Origin: Ignavibacteria bacterium
Lineage (GTDB): Bacteria; Bacteroidota; Ignavibacteria; Tepidaquicellales; Tepidaquicellaceae
DNA length: 64,000 nucleotides
Reading direction: 5' to 3'
NCBI GenBank assembly: GCA_016716125.1
Contig: JADJWZ010000014.1
Span: 1-64,000, forward strand
Shown: positions 40,901 to 48,439 of the stretch, one piece after another
How positions within the stretch are numbered: position 1 is the stretch's first letter
How the letters are laid out: each line of letters opens with the position of its first letter
Program-made: the position numbers and the translations under genes
The notes under the pieces: generated by a model
The model's input: the letters and a program-made list of their open reading frames with translations, nothing else
Database searches by the model: none
What the model was told of the DNA's origin: nothing

Positions 40901-41752
40901 TCTGCGCCGGTGCGTTTCTTCAGGTCCTTTGATCAGTTCGGGAAATTCAGGATCAGGTGTTACAGTATTTACAAGATGATCATAATCTGTTTTATGAATG
41001 TCAGAAAATGAGACCCAGTGAAATGTTGCTGCATCTAAATTCTTTTTTGCAAAGATCCATTTGGAAATTTCACCCATCAGATATTTATAATTATCCGATA
41101 TATTTTTCCCGTCATCAATATTATCAGTTTTTAAAATCCCTTTTTCATTCAGAATACTCATGACTCTTTTTGCATTTGAACTCACATCATCGGGTATGAC
41201 AAAATTATCAGGAGCAAATTTATCACCGTCATAATACCATGTATAATTCCGTTCAGTATTTGCAAGCTCAAGCACCATCTTCGCTGTATATTTTTCTTCA
41301 TCAAATTCAAAATCATATCCGGGAAAAATTTCTTTTTTTACACTTGAAACAAATTCATCGAGTTTTTCAAAATTCAATTTAGCAAGATCTTCGGGTTTAA
41401 ATCTTTTCTTTACAATTTTTTGTACAAATTCTTTTTTAAAAACAAAAATATCGTTTACATATTTCACTTCACTTAAGAATTCATTTCTTTCATTCTCCAG
41501 ATTAAAAAGCTCTGTTAAAAAATCTGAAAGTATAATTGAAGAGTCGATTAGTATTTCCGAAATCCGGAGATCACTAAAGCCGGTTCCTTTTGTATAAGAA
41601 TAGTTTATAAACTGTTCATACTTATTCTTATCGGCTTTTTCGAAATATTCAAAAAAAACTTGTGTAAGCGACTTTAGTCTGAAAGGATCGAAGAGATCTT
41701 TGAAATCAAATCCGAACCGCGGGTTGAGAAAATCAGTATCTGTCTTGTGCAT
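37985..41752 (-). CDS. 1255-residue multidomain NAD(P)/FAD oxidoreductase (GltD-like plus DHODB/FNR-like)
   Basis: The N-terminal about 290 residues are helical and unrecognised. A cysteine-rich part follows (YCLYCHEREKDSCSKGY near 303-319, CNDCMKGC near 384-391), like the Fe-S clusters of GltD-type subunits. A Rossmann domain begins VLIAGLGPAGYTLAHFLL near 437, and a second nucleotide fold contains VVIGGGLTAIDASTELL. The C-terminal third is ferredoxin-reductase-like (FEPGQFYRL, VVLMGPTGKPTEI, VLLAGGGLGNAVLFSIA) and ends in a cysteine cluster MMKEICAQCLQ ... FSCFNQDQ near 1170-1200, as in the PyrK/DHODB Fe-S binding end. By analogy with NfnAB it could transfer electrons between NAD(P)H and ferredoxin, but its reaction is unknown. 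The frame is fully intact, in contrast to the left end of the window. Confidence 0.8.
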   Translation of the reverse strand: MHKTDTDFLNPRFGFDFKDLFDPFRLKSLTQVFFEYFEKADKNKYEQFINYSYTKGTGFSDLRISEILIDSSIILSDFLTELFNLENERNEFLSEVKYVNDIFVFKKEFVQKIVKKRFKPEDLAKLNFEKLDEFVSSVKKEIFPGYDFEFDEEKYTAKMVLELANTERNYTWYYDGDKFAPDNFVIPDDVSSNAKRVMSILNEKGILKTDNIDDGKNISDNYKYLMGEISKWIFAKKNLDAATFHWVSFSDIHKTDYDHLVNTVTPDPEFPELIKGPEETHRRRFGFRLTDPRMKKREVLDEVDYCLYCHEREKDSCSKGYADRSGNIKSNPLGIKLDGCPLDEKISEMQYVRKLGHPVASLALVMIDNPNVPGTGHRICNDCMKGCIFQTQEPVNIPQIETNVLTDIYNLPYGYEIYSLLSRWNPLNIRQPVTLPYNGKNVLIAGLGPAGYTLAHFLLNDGFGVIGIDGLKIEKIHKKYTGIKNKNGFEIFPEPVKYFNKEIREDLDKRVLQGFGGVSEYGITVRWDKNFLTAIYINLARREFFRIYDGVRFGGTITVDDAWKYGADHIAIATGAGKPTIIRMKNNLIRGIRKASDFLMALQLTGASKKNNLANLQVQLPAVVIGGGLTAIDASTELLAYYPIQVLKALEKYNSVSEKSGEDVFWSKLNDEETEIMKTFLEHGKEVRRELDEAEKESKMPDMSSLVKKWGGVTMVYRKGLIDSPAYRLNHEEIIEALREGIEIAEHLSPVEAVRNNFGAVDEMVFEFSEKVKDESKRKTLKTFKAKTVLVAAGTSPNIIYEKEFPGTFELDEDRYFFKSYKLEYSADESKKLISAGNDETGFFTSYEKDGKYITFYGDNHPVYAGNVVKAMASAKDGYEKISELFFKDVDSVRQDFGISGSLKENFCEIVSKLDHDLTATIKKVERLTPDIIEVVIKAPAASRNFEPGQFYRLQNYETEAEKINGTVLSTEGLAMTGAWTDKDKGFISVIILEMGVSSKLSARFREGEKVVLMGPTGKPTEIYSGETVLLAGGGLGNAVLFSIAKKLKEKGNNVLYFAGYKNSEDVYKMDDVEAGTDQVIWSNDTGEIINPRRSQDLSFKGNIVEAMKAYSDGKLGNRLFDFGNIDRIIVIGSDRMMKAVKDARSTVFGDVLKDHIAIGSINSPMQCMMKEICAQCLQRHIDPDTGKETFVFSCFNQDQHLDRVDFENLNQRLKANSVLEKLSDFYLKTLLSDRGNAFGENGMEKKTDSIMEGY

Positions 41753-41889
41753 TGTATTTTTATATTTGCCAAATTACTGTAATTAATTTTTTATATAAAT
41801 GCACTTTAAATTGAATTCCGTAATTTCTAATAAATAAAAATCCTACCTTTATCTAATAATAATGATTAGTTAAATTGATTAAAAAACTC

Positions 41890-42914
41890 ATGAAAACCGG
41901 ATCATTTATTTTAATTTTATTTTTATTAGCTTTAACAGGGCGAACAGCATTTTCACAGGACACATTTTCAATCTGCGCAATTGACACAGTTACAGGTGAG
42001 GTCGGCAGCGCCGGCGCATCTTGCGTAAACGACTGTACAATACTTACAGATGTATTTCCGGGATGGGGGATCGTTCATACGCAGGCGTCGTGGCTTTCTT
42101 CAAATCAGAATTATGCGCGGTCTCTGATGCTGCTGAGACTTGATCCGCAGGCGATCATTGATTCGCTTGTCGCGCACGATGCTCAGAACAATCCTTCTAT
42201 CCGGCAATATCTTATTATAAACAAAGGTAACGGTACACCGAAACGCGCAGGTTATACAGGTGTAAATTGTCTTAATTATAAAAATCATATACTTGGTCCG
42301 AATTACGTAATAGCGGGAAATATTCTGTCAGGTCAGCCGATACTTGATTCGATGGAAGCGCGGTTTCTGAATACTCCGGGTTCTCTTTCTGATAAATTAA
42401 TGGCGGCGATGCAGGGCGCAAAAGTAGTCGGAGCTGACACAAGATGCGCAAACTGGAACACTTCGTCAAAGTCCGCATTTATAAGAACTGCAAAACCCGC
42501 TGATACACTCGGGATATTATATCTGAATCTCAAAGTGCTGAATACTCCTTTCGGAAGAGATCCAATCGACTCTTTGCAGACACTGTATAATATCTGGACG
42601 CTGACGGGAATTAATTCAGGAGGCGATAATTCTGTAAACGGATACATGCTTTATCAAAATTATCCTAATCCTTTTAATCCTGTTACGAAAATAAATTACA
42701 GTCTTCCGGCGGTAAATAATACACCTCATTTATAAAACTTTTAATCTATGATATTTTGGGAAATGAATTGTTAACGCTGATCAATGAGAGGCAGTTTCCG
42801 GGAAATTACTCTGTAAATTTTGACGGAAATAATTTTCCCAGCGGAATTTATTTTTACAGACTTGAAGCGGACGGCTTAATCCGAAATTCCAGAAGAATGG
42901 TGCTTCTGAAATAA
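41890..42914 (+). pseudogene. Secreted DUF1028 protein with T9SS sorting domain (one frameshift)
   Basis: ATG 41890 gives a clean signal peptide (KTGSFILILFLLALTGRTAFS); TTG 41877-upstream at 41875 is also in frame. The DUF1028 domain follows: FSICAIDTVTGEVGSAGASC, GWGIVHTQASW, PNYVIAGNILSG and GADTRCAN. DUF1028 proteins have an Ntn-hydrolase-like fold and are of unknown substrate. The tail is a T9SS type A domain (NYPNPFNPVTKINYSL), but the frame breaks near 42725 in CCTCA. The remainder (LLIYDILGNELLTL, SGIYFYRLEAD, ending MVLLK at 42914) is in another frame. Restoring one C rejoins it, so I suspect a consensus indel. Length repaired about 340 residues. Confidence 0.8.
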
Positions 42915-42953
42915 ATTCAGTTAATTTTAAAAACTAAAATTTTTAAATTAAAA

Positions 42954-43379
42954 TTAGTTCTGAAACATATCACCGGTAAGATACCATTTTCCGTTTACCA
43001 TTTTGAAAGTTACAGGAATCGGCATTGAGTTATCTATATAGGTCATCAGCTTGCTTTTTGAACTGTATAGCGGTTCAATGTTTTTTGCAATTTGCAGCTT
43101 TGCGTATACTTCCTTCTGCTTTTGATTATCAAACTGAACAACTGCCTGATCGAGACCTCCGAGTTTCGAAATATATGAAGGTTCAACATAATCCTGCATG
43201 AACTGACTGTAATGACCGCCGTTTAAAGTATTGAGCATAGTCTGCATCTGTATTTTAAGCGCATTTCTGTACTCGCTTAATTCAGGAGATGCACCGCTGC
43301 AATTCCACAGTAAAGATGATGAAATAATCAAAACTAAAATGAAAAGAGCTTTTAAGGAGTAAAGTTTAATTTTTTTCAT
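42954..43379 (-). CDS. Small putative lipoprotein
   Basis: 141 residues. A signal sequence (LKALFILVLIISSSLLWNCSG) ends in a lipobox-like LWNC, so the mature protein may be lipid-anchored at Cys 27 or so. The rest, about 110 residues, contains LNTLNGGHYSQFMQDYVEP and a final PVTFKMVNGKWYLTGDMF, the strand pattern of small NTF2-like/DUF4878-type periplasmic proteins. I cannot name the family firmly. It is downstream and convergent to the DUF1028 gene. A surface or periplasmic role is inferred from the signal only. Confidence 0.7.
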   Translation of the reverse strand: MKKIKLYSLKALFILVLIISSSLLWNCSGASPELSEYRNALKIQMQTMLNTLNGGHYSQFMQDYVEPSYISKLGGLDQAVVQFDNQKQKEVYAKLQIAKNIEPLYSSKSKLMTYIDNSMPIPVTFKMVNGKWYLTGDMFQN

Positions 43380-43451
43380 ATGATTATTTTATGAATTTGA
43401 ACAAATTAAACATACATTATTATTGTTTCAAGTTATCAGTATTATCAGCAA

Positions 43452-43484
43452 AAAAAAATACCGCAGAATATCAGCGGTATTTTA
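43452..43484 (-). terminator. Rho-independent terminator
   Basis: AAATACCGC (43456-43464) pairs with GCGGTATTT (43474-43482) around a 9-base loop. The run of A before it (43451-43458) is a T tract on the minus strand. It lies 20-50 bases past the stop of the M61 peptidase gene. Confidence 0.85.
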
Positions 43485-43503
43485 AAAGTGTGATTTTTAT
43501 ATT

Positions 43504-45363
43504 TTATTTACCTGACCAAAGCAACAATAATTTCTTTTGTTCATCAGTAGGATTTTGGGAAAGAGAAAGTTCATAATTGTATTTTTGTTTAGTATCGGAA
43601 ACAACGGCATTTAATTTTACCTGTTTTTCAGCGCCACTTATATCATACCTTGCAACGACAAGTTCCAATTTATCACCTTTCTTTACTTGTTTCTTTGCAG
43701 ATCCGAATACATCCCTTGCATTTAAATATGAGATCGGATTACCGTTAAACGAAATAAGTTCATCACCTTTCATAATACCAAGTTCTGTCATGAATTTATT
43801 TTCTGTATTTTTCATTTCAGCAATTTTAAGTCTGTAATTTTCCTGATTAAATCCAATTTGCACAGTACCTCCGAGATCTATGACATCATAAGTGTCCTTT
43901 TTTAAAACTAAACCTATCTTACCTAAAATTTCATCATAAGGAATTCTTTCCGGACCGTCGACATAAGTATCTAAGAATTCCCTTACTTTTGGAAATGATA
44001 AGGATTCTATGTCGTTGAAAAGATCATCATCTTTAAAAGGTTTATCTCTACCGTACTTTGCAGACAGACTGTTGATCAGATCCTGATATTCCATAGTTCC
44101 ACCCGATTCTTCTCTGATAATAATATCCAGACACATACCAATCAGAGCGCCTTTCATATAAACATTAAGATACTGATCCTCATATTTGTCGAGAGCTCCT
44201 TTGCTCATTACAGTAAACGGCAGTGAGTCATTGTAATTCATTGACCCGTTTATTTTATCCTGAATGTTATTCAGATAACTTTTCTGATCCATTAAACCTT
44301 CTCTGTACCGAATATAATCTGCAAAATATTCCGTAGTACCTTCATACAGCCACAGATGTTTACTCATTACAGGATTATTAAAATCAAAAACTCCGATTTC
44401 CTCAGAATGTAAATTAAGCGGAGTAACCGTGTGATAATATTCATGTGAGCTTGTTGACATCAGTGAATTTATCATGTAAGATTTTGCCTGAGCCGGAATA
44501 TCGGGAAAATGAAAAAACGAAGACAGGTTATGCTCAAGAGCGCCGTAGTTTCCCGAATTTCCGTCAGATGAAAAATTATAAATGAAAGTATAATTTTCAG
44601 CAGGCAGTTTTCCTCCGAGGAAATTTCTGGTGGCGATCATTAGTTCTTTAAGACTTTCAGAAATATCTTTGGAAGTAATTCCTTTGCTTTCCGAATAAAC
44701 TGAAATCATTATTTTCGCTTCATCAAAATTAATGGATGTTGTATCCGGTAATGAATACATGATAGGATTATCGATGAGATACTGATAGTCTTTTGAAATA
44801 AAAACATCTTCCTTCTCTTCTCTTTTAACAGCATCGAGACTGGTAGAACCATAAAATCCGTCAGGTTTATTAAAGGTAAGCTGATATTCATTTCTCAGAT
44901 ACCCGTCAAAATATCCGAAGAAACCCTGATTATTAAATACAAACTGAATGTCTTTTTTTATATTTGTACCGACCGGCTCAAATACTTTTTCGGAAGCTGT
45001 AATATCATCAAAAGTATCATCAACTTTATAACTTACTTTATACAAACTGGCTGCATCAGATATTGTCCATGTATTAACATCCGTTTTTGTAACGGGAAGA
45101 TTATTTCCTGAAGCGTCTTTAGCAGAAAAATCCGATACATACTGTCCGAAGTCATACACTTTATAAGTACCGGGAACCATTGCGGGAAATTTGTATGCAA
45201 CTTCCTGCTCACTGAACTTTGGCGTGATAAGTTCTACAGTCAGTTTATCATCTTCAACTAAATTCATATCTACAAAAAACCTGTATGAATTATCCTGAGT
45301 ATTTTGCGCAGATAAAACGGAGTTGAATAATGTTATGAATATCAATAAAATAAATAACCGCAT
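43504..45363 (-). CDS. M61-family glycyl aminopeptidase-like protein with PDZ domain
   Basis: I use the ATG at 45363, which starts a clear signal peptide (RLFILLIFITLFNSVLS); an upstream ATG at 45417 is in frame but adds an unlikely leader. The mature protein (about 600 residues) has an N-terminal beta domain (KFPAMVPGTYKVYDFGQYVSDF). The gluzincin motif SSHEYYHTVTPLNL is near residue 303, with the downstream Glu in HLWLYEGTTEYFADYI. A C-terminal PDZ-like domain follows (LGIMKGDELISFNGNPI). This matches family M61, which removes N-terminal Gly/Ala or Asp from peptides. It is probably periplasmic or exported. No T9SS tail is seen. Confidence 0.88.
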   Translation of the reverse strand: MRLFILLIFITLFNSVLSAQNTQDNSYRFFVDMNLVEDDKLTVELITPKFSEQEVAYKFPAMVPGTYKVYDFGQYVSDFSAKDASGNNLPVTKTDVNTWTISDAASLYKVSYKVDDTFDDITASEKVFEPVGTNIKKDIQFVFNNQGFFGYFDGYLRNEYQLTFNKPDGFYGSTSLDAVKREEKEDVFISKDYQYLIDNPIMYSLPDTTSINFDEAKIMISVYSESKGITSKDISESLKELMIATRNFLGGKLPAENYTFIYNFSSDGNSGNYGALEHNLSSFFHFPDIPAQAKSYMINSLMSTSSHEYYHTVTPLNLHSEEIGVFDFNNPVMSKHLWLYEGTTEYFADYIRYREGLMDQKSYLNNIQDKINGSMNYNDSLPFTVMSKGALDKYEDQYLNVYMKGALIGMCLDIIIREESGGTMEYQDLINSLSAKYGRDKPFKDDDLFNDIESLSFPKVREFLDTYVDGPERIPYDEILGKIGLVLKKDTYDVIDLGGTVQIGFNQENYRLKIAEMKNTENKFMTELGIMKGDELISFNGNPISYLNARDVFGSAKKQVKKGDKLELVVARYDISGAEKQVKLNAVVSDTKQKYNYELSLSQNPTDEQKKLLLLWSGK

Positions 45364-45446
45364 ATGTTTGATTTTAAAATTTAAAAAGGAGTAACAAGTT
45401 AGGAAAATTACGTACAAGTTTAAAGATTGTTACCAAAAATTCTTAT

Positions 45447-45959
45447 ATGAAAATTGCAGAGACTGAAAGACTGTATGCAAGAGAATACAATGAATCCGAT
45501 ATGGATAAACTGACAGAGATCTGTTCCGATGCGGATGTAATGAGATACATCGGAAAGGGCGGAGTAATGACATCTGATCAGGTACAGCAGATGCTGAAAA
45601 ATAATGTAAAAAGTTATAAGGAAAATGGCTACGGAATGTATGCAGTAATAAACAAAACAACGGGAGAATTAACAGGACAGTGCGGATTAAATTTTATAAA
45701 GAGCCTGAATGAAGTTGAGATTGCTTATCTGTTTGAAAAGGGATCATGGGGAAAGGGATATGCGACGGAAATTTCAAAAGAGGTTTTGAATTTCGGGTTT
45801 AGCCGTATCGGTTTAACAAAAATTATTGCATTAGCATATCCGGAAAATATTGCGTCAATAAAAGTAATAAATAAGATCGGGTTGAAATTTGAAAAACCTA
45901 TCCACATTTGGGAAAGAGATCTGAATTATTACAGCAGCGAAACAAAGAAGGATCAATAA
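45447..45959 (+). CDS. GNAT acetyltransferase, RimJ/RimL type
   Basis: A 170-residue cytoplasmic protein. The start KIAETERLYAREYNESDMDKLTEI is typical of RimJ/RimL-like acetyltransferases, followed by GYGMYAVINKTTGELTGQCGL, the acetyl-CoA loop EKGSWGKGYATEISKEVLNFGF (G-W/K-G-Y-A) near residue 95, and the ending YPENIASIKVINKIGLKFE. The substrate may be a protein N-terminus or a small metabolite. It is divergent from the M61 gene and convergent with adenine deaminase, with only 4 bases between stops. Confidence 0.88.
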   Translation: MKIAETERLYAREYNESDMDKLTEICSDADVMRYIGKGGVMTSDQVQQMLKNNVKSYKENGYGMYAVINKTTGELTGQCGLNFIKSLNEVEIAYLFEKGSWGKGYATEISKEVLNFGFSRIGLTKIIALAYPENIASIKVINKIGLKFEKPIHIWERDLNYYSSETKKDQ

Positions 45960-45963
45960 AAAC

Positions 45964-47604
45964 TTATTTTACAATAAGATCCGTAAATTCAAACTTCTTA
46001 CCGTCAAAGAGACCTTTATCACTGAGTTTAAGCTGAGGTATTACAAGCAGTGCCATAAAAGACAAAGTCATAAAAGGTGCATGTAATTTGGAGCCGAGCT
46101 CTTTAGCAAGTTTGTCCAGCCGGGAATATTTTTCTGCAACTTCATATCCGTCATCTGCCGACATAATACCTGCGACAGGTAATGCGAGTGAATCTGTTTT
46201 ACCGTTTGATGAAACCGCGATACCGCCTTTGTTTTCAATGACGGCATTTACGGCATTACAAATATCCGTATCATTTGTACCGACAGCAATAATATTATGA
46301 GAATCGTGAGCAACGCAGGAAGCTACAGCTCCGGTTTTCAATCCGAAATTTTTTATAAAAGCTACCGCCGGCTTTCCTGATCTGTATCTTTCTACGACAG
46401 TAATTTTAAGAATATCATTTTCAATATCAGTCAATAATTTACCGTCAGCGGATTTCAGCTCAGCATGTATCTCATCAGTAATAAGCTGTCCGTCAAAAGC
46501 TTCGATCACTCTGACCTTTTTATTACCGTCAGACATTACTTCAAAATCAGAAACAATTTTCGGGTTAGAGTTAAAATTATTCACAACGGATTCTTCAACA
46601 CGGGAGATCTTACTCATACCGTTTTCAGCTACAAGATTTCCGTCGATGAAAGTTTTAAGGACTTTAAATTCTTTAAGATCAGAAACCTCAATAAAATCAG
46701 CCGGATCATCAATTCTTAACAGACCTGTTTTAAGTTTATAATGAGTTATGGGATTAAGTGAAGCGCATCGTATTACATCGAAGACATCATAACCAAGGGC
46801 AACTGATCTTGCAGCAATTTTATCAATCATACCGATTATCAGATCATCAGGATGTTTATCATCACTACAGAACATAACTTTTTCCGGATAATCTTTTATC
46901 AGCGGATGAAGAGCTTCAAAGTTTATTGCAGCAGAACCTTCGCGGATAATAATTTTCATGCCGAATTTAATTTTGCCGAGCGCTTCTTCAAGAGTATAAC
47001 ATTCATGATCCGTGGAAATGCCGGCTGAGATATATTTTTCCGCATCGTGATCTTTGAGACCGGGAGCATGTCCGTCAACGGGGCGGCCGAGTTCATGAGC
47101 GATCTTTATTTTTTCCATCACTTCAGGATCATCAAAGAGCACACCGGGATAATTCATCATTTCGCTCAGATAAAGGAGACCGTCCTTTTCGAATAACTGT
47201 CTGATGTCAGATGCAGTAATTTCAGCGCCGGCAGTTTCAAATGCAGTTGCGGGAACGCAGGAGGACGCGCCGAAATAAAATTTGAACGGGACTTTATTTC
47301 CATTTTTGATCATGTATCTGATGCCGTCTACTCCGAGTACATTTCCAATTTCATGCGGATCTGAAACCGTTGAAACAGTTCCGTGAGTAACAGCTATCCT
47401 TGCAAACTCAGAAGGTATAAGCATAGAGCTTTCAACATGCACATGCGCATCGATGAAACCCGGCATAAGAAAAGAATTATATTTATTACTGTTTTCCTTT
47501 ATTGATATTATTTTACCGTTACTGACGGAGATGCATCCGGGATAGATTTTTTTATTAAAGATATCGACAATATTTCCGCAAATCTGAAAACTGTTTTCGG
47601 ACAT
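45964..47604 (-). CDS. ade: Adenine deaminase
   Basis: This amidohydrolase converts adenine to hypoxanthine. The metal-binding start PGFIDAHVHVESSML is near residue 60, with further blocks VSDPHEIGNVLG, HAPGLKDHDAEKYISAG, STDHECYTLEEAL and FCSDDKHPDDL; these are specific for the Ade/COG1001 group. The C-terminal domain has AVGTNDTDICNAVN and PVAGIMS. I prefer ATG 47604 (547 residues); a TTG at 47610 is in frame but overlaps the stop of the DinB gene. The two-base spacing from DinB implies one transcript. Confidence 0.93.
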   Translation of the reverse strand: MSENSFQICGNIVDIFNKKIYPGCISVSNGKIISIKENSNKYNSFLMPGFIDAHVHVESSMLIPSEFARIAVTHGTVSTVSDPHEIGNVLGVDGIRYMIKNGNKVPFKFYFGASSCVPATAFETAGAEITASDIRQLFEKDGLLYLSEMMNYPGVLFDDPEVMEKIKIAHELGRPVDGHAPGLKDHDAEKYISAGISTDHECYTLEEALGKIKFGMKIIIREGSAAINFEALHPLIKDYPEKVMFCSDDKHPDDLIIGMIDKIAARSVALGYDVFDVIRCASLNPITHYKLKTGLLRIDDPADFIEVSDLKEFKVLKTFIDGNLVAENGMSKISRVEESVVNNFNSNPKIVSDFEVMSDGNKKVRVIEAFDGQLITDEIHAELKSADGKLLTDIENDILKITVVERYRSGKPAVAFIKNFGLKTGAVASCVAHDSHNIIAVGTNDTDICNAVNAVIENKGGIAVSSNGKTDSLALPVAGIMSADDGYEVAEKYSRLDKLAKELGSKLHAPFMTLSFMALLVIPQLKLSDKGLFDGKKFEFTDLIVK

Positions 47605-47606
47605 GT

Positions 47607-48074
47607 TCAATTATTTTGTTTAATTTTTCTGATGAAGTGAATGTAGTCGGTGTATGGGAAATTGGTATTAACTGATTTCAGCTGAAGGACAAGCTGACCT
47701 CTGTGATAAGCAGAATGATGACTCATGTGTATTAAAATATCCTTAAGCCGTGTTGAAAATTTTTCTCCTTTGGAATTCTCATATTCAATATTTTTTTCAA
47801 ACTCTTCTTCACCGAGATCATTTATAAATTTTAAAATATTATTAATAGATAAAGTGTGAATTTTTCTAAGATCATCTTTGCTATATTTTTGCCATACTTC
47901 AGTATTTGAGTTAACATTTTTAATCCTGCAAAGCCATACTACCTGTGCATTTATAATGTGTGACATCAAATTCAGAATATTATCAGGAGGGGAATCCATA
48001 GATTCGATTATATTAATAAATTCATTATTTGCCCACAGCTCATAATCAAAAATGTCCGTAAATTTCTCTTTCAT
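47607..48074 (-). CDS. DinB-family four-helix protein
   Basis: 155 residues predicted as a helical bundle: FDYELWANNEFINIIESM at the start, LNLMSHIINAQVVWLCRI with the first metal His, and the C-terminal LIHMSHHSAYHRGQLVLQL with the two His of the DinB/YfiT metal site. The triad His-His-His is therefore present. Members are often thiol-dependent transferases or of unknown activity; the name comes from a B. subtilis damage-inducible gene. It is immediately upstream of ade on the same strand. Confidence 0.88.
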   Translation of the reverse strand: MKEKFTDIFDYELWANNEFINIIESMDSPPDNILNLMSHIINAQVVWLCRIKNVNSNTEVWQKYSKDDLRKIHTLSINNILKFINDLGEEEFEKNIEYENSKGEKFSTRLKDILIHMSHHSAYHRGQLVLQLKSVNTNFPYTDYIHFIRKIKQNN

Positions 48075-48198
48075 AATTATTTTTTACTAAGCTATTTATT
48101 AAAAAAATTTTATACAATACAAAACATTATTACTTCACTAATAATTTTAAAGATATTTTAAAATAGATTCAGTTGATATTGAGACATACTGGTTTTTA

Positions 48199-48367
48199 GT
48201 ATAAAACCATTAAAGTGGTTTTATACATATGCACGGAATACAATCCCGCGCCGCAGTCATTCAGCTAAAGTCATCTTTGTACAAATTCACTTAATACAAT
48301 TCCGTGCTATAACCATTTCCAACAAAGTGGTTATATACAAATGTGCGAAATACAATTCCGCGCTGCA
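48199..48367. repeat. Two copies of a double-hairpin dispersed repeat
   Basis: Copy A: a perfect 11-bp stem with a 6-base loop at 48199-48226 (AAAACCATTAAAGTGGTTTT core) followed by TATGCACGGAATACAATCC and GCG (48228-48249). Copy B: TATAACCA (48308-48315) pairs with TGGTTATA (48328-48335), followed by a tail ATGTGCGAAATACAATTCCG (48341-48360). A tail-only fragment lies at 48287-48307. The tails are themselves partly self-complementary. A third copy lies at 62984-63035. This occupies most of the 365-base gap between the DinB gene and the gene at 48440. Confidence 0.8.
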
Positions 48368-48386
48368 AGCCATTCCTGTCATCTAA

Positions 48387-48417
48387 CTGACATTTACAGA
48401 AAAATATATTATCTTTG
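48387..48417 (+). promoter_or_regulatory. Candidate promoter CTGACA-17-TATCTTTG
   Basis: CTGACA (48387-48392) and TATCTTTG (48410-48417) have a 17-base spacer and lie 22 bases before the ATG at 48440. TATCTTTG fits the Bacteroidota -7 element TAnnTTTG. Confidence 0.45.
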
Positions 48418-48439
48418 TAACAACTCTAAAATAAATTAA

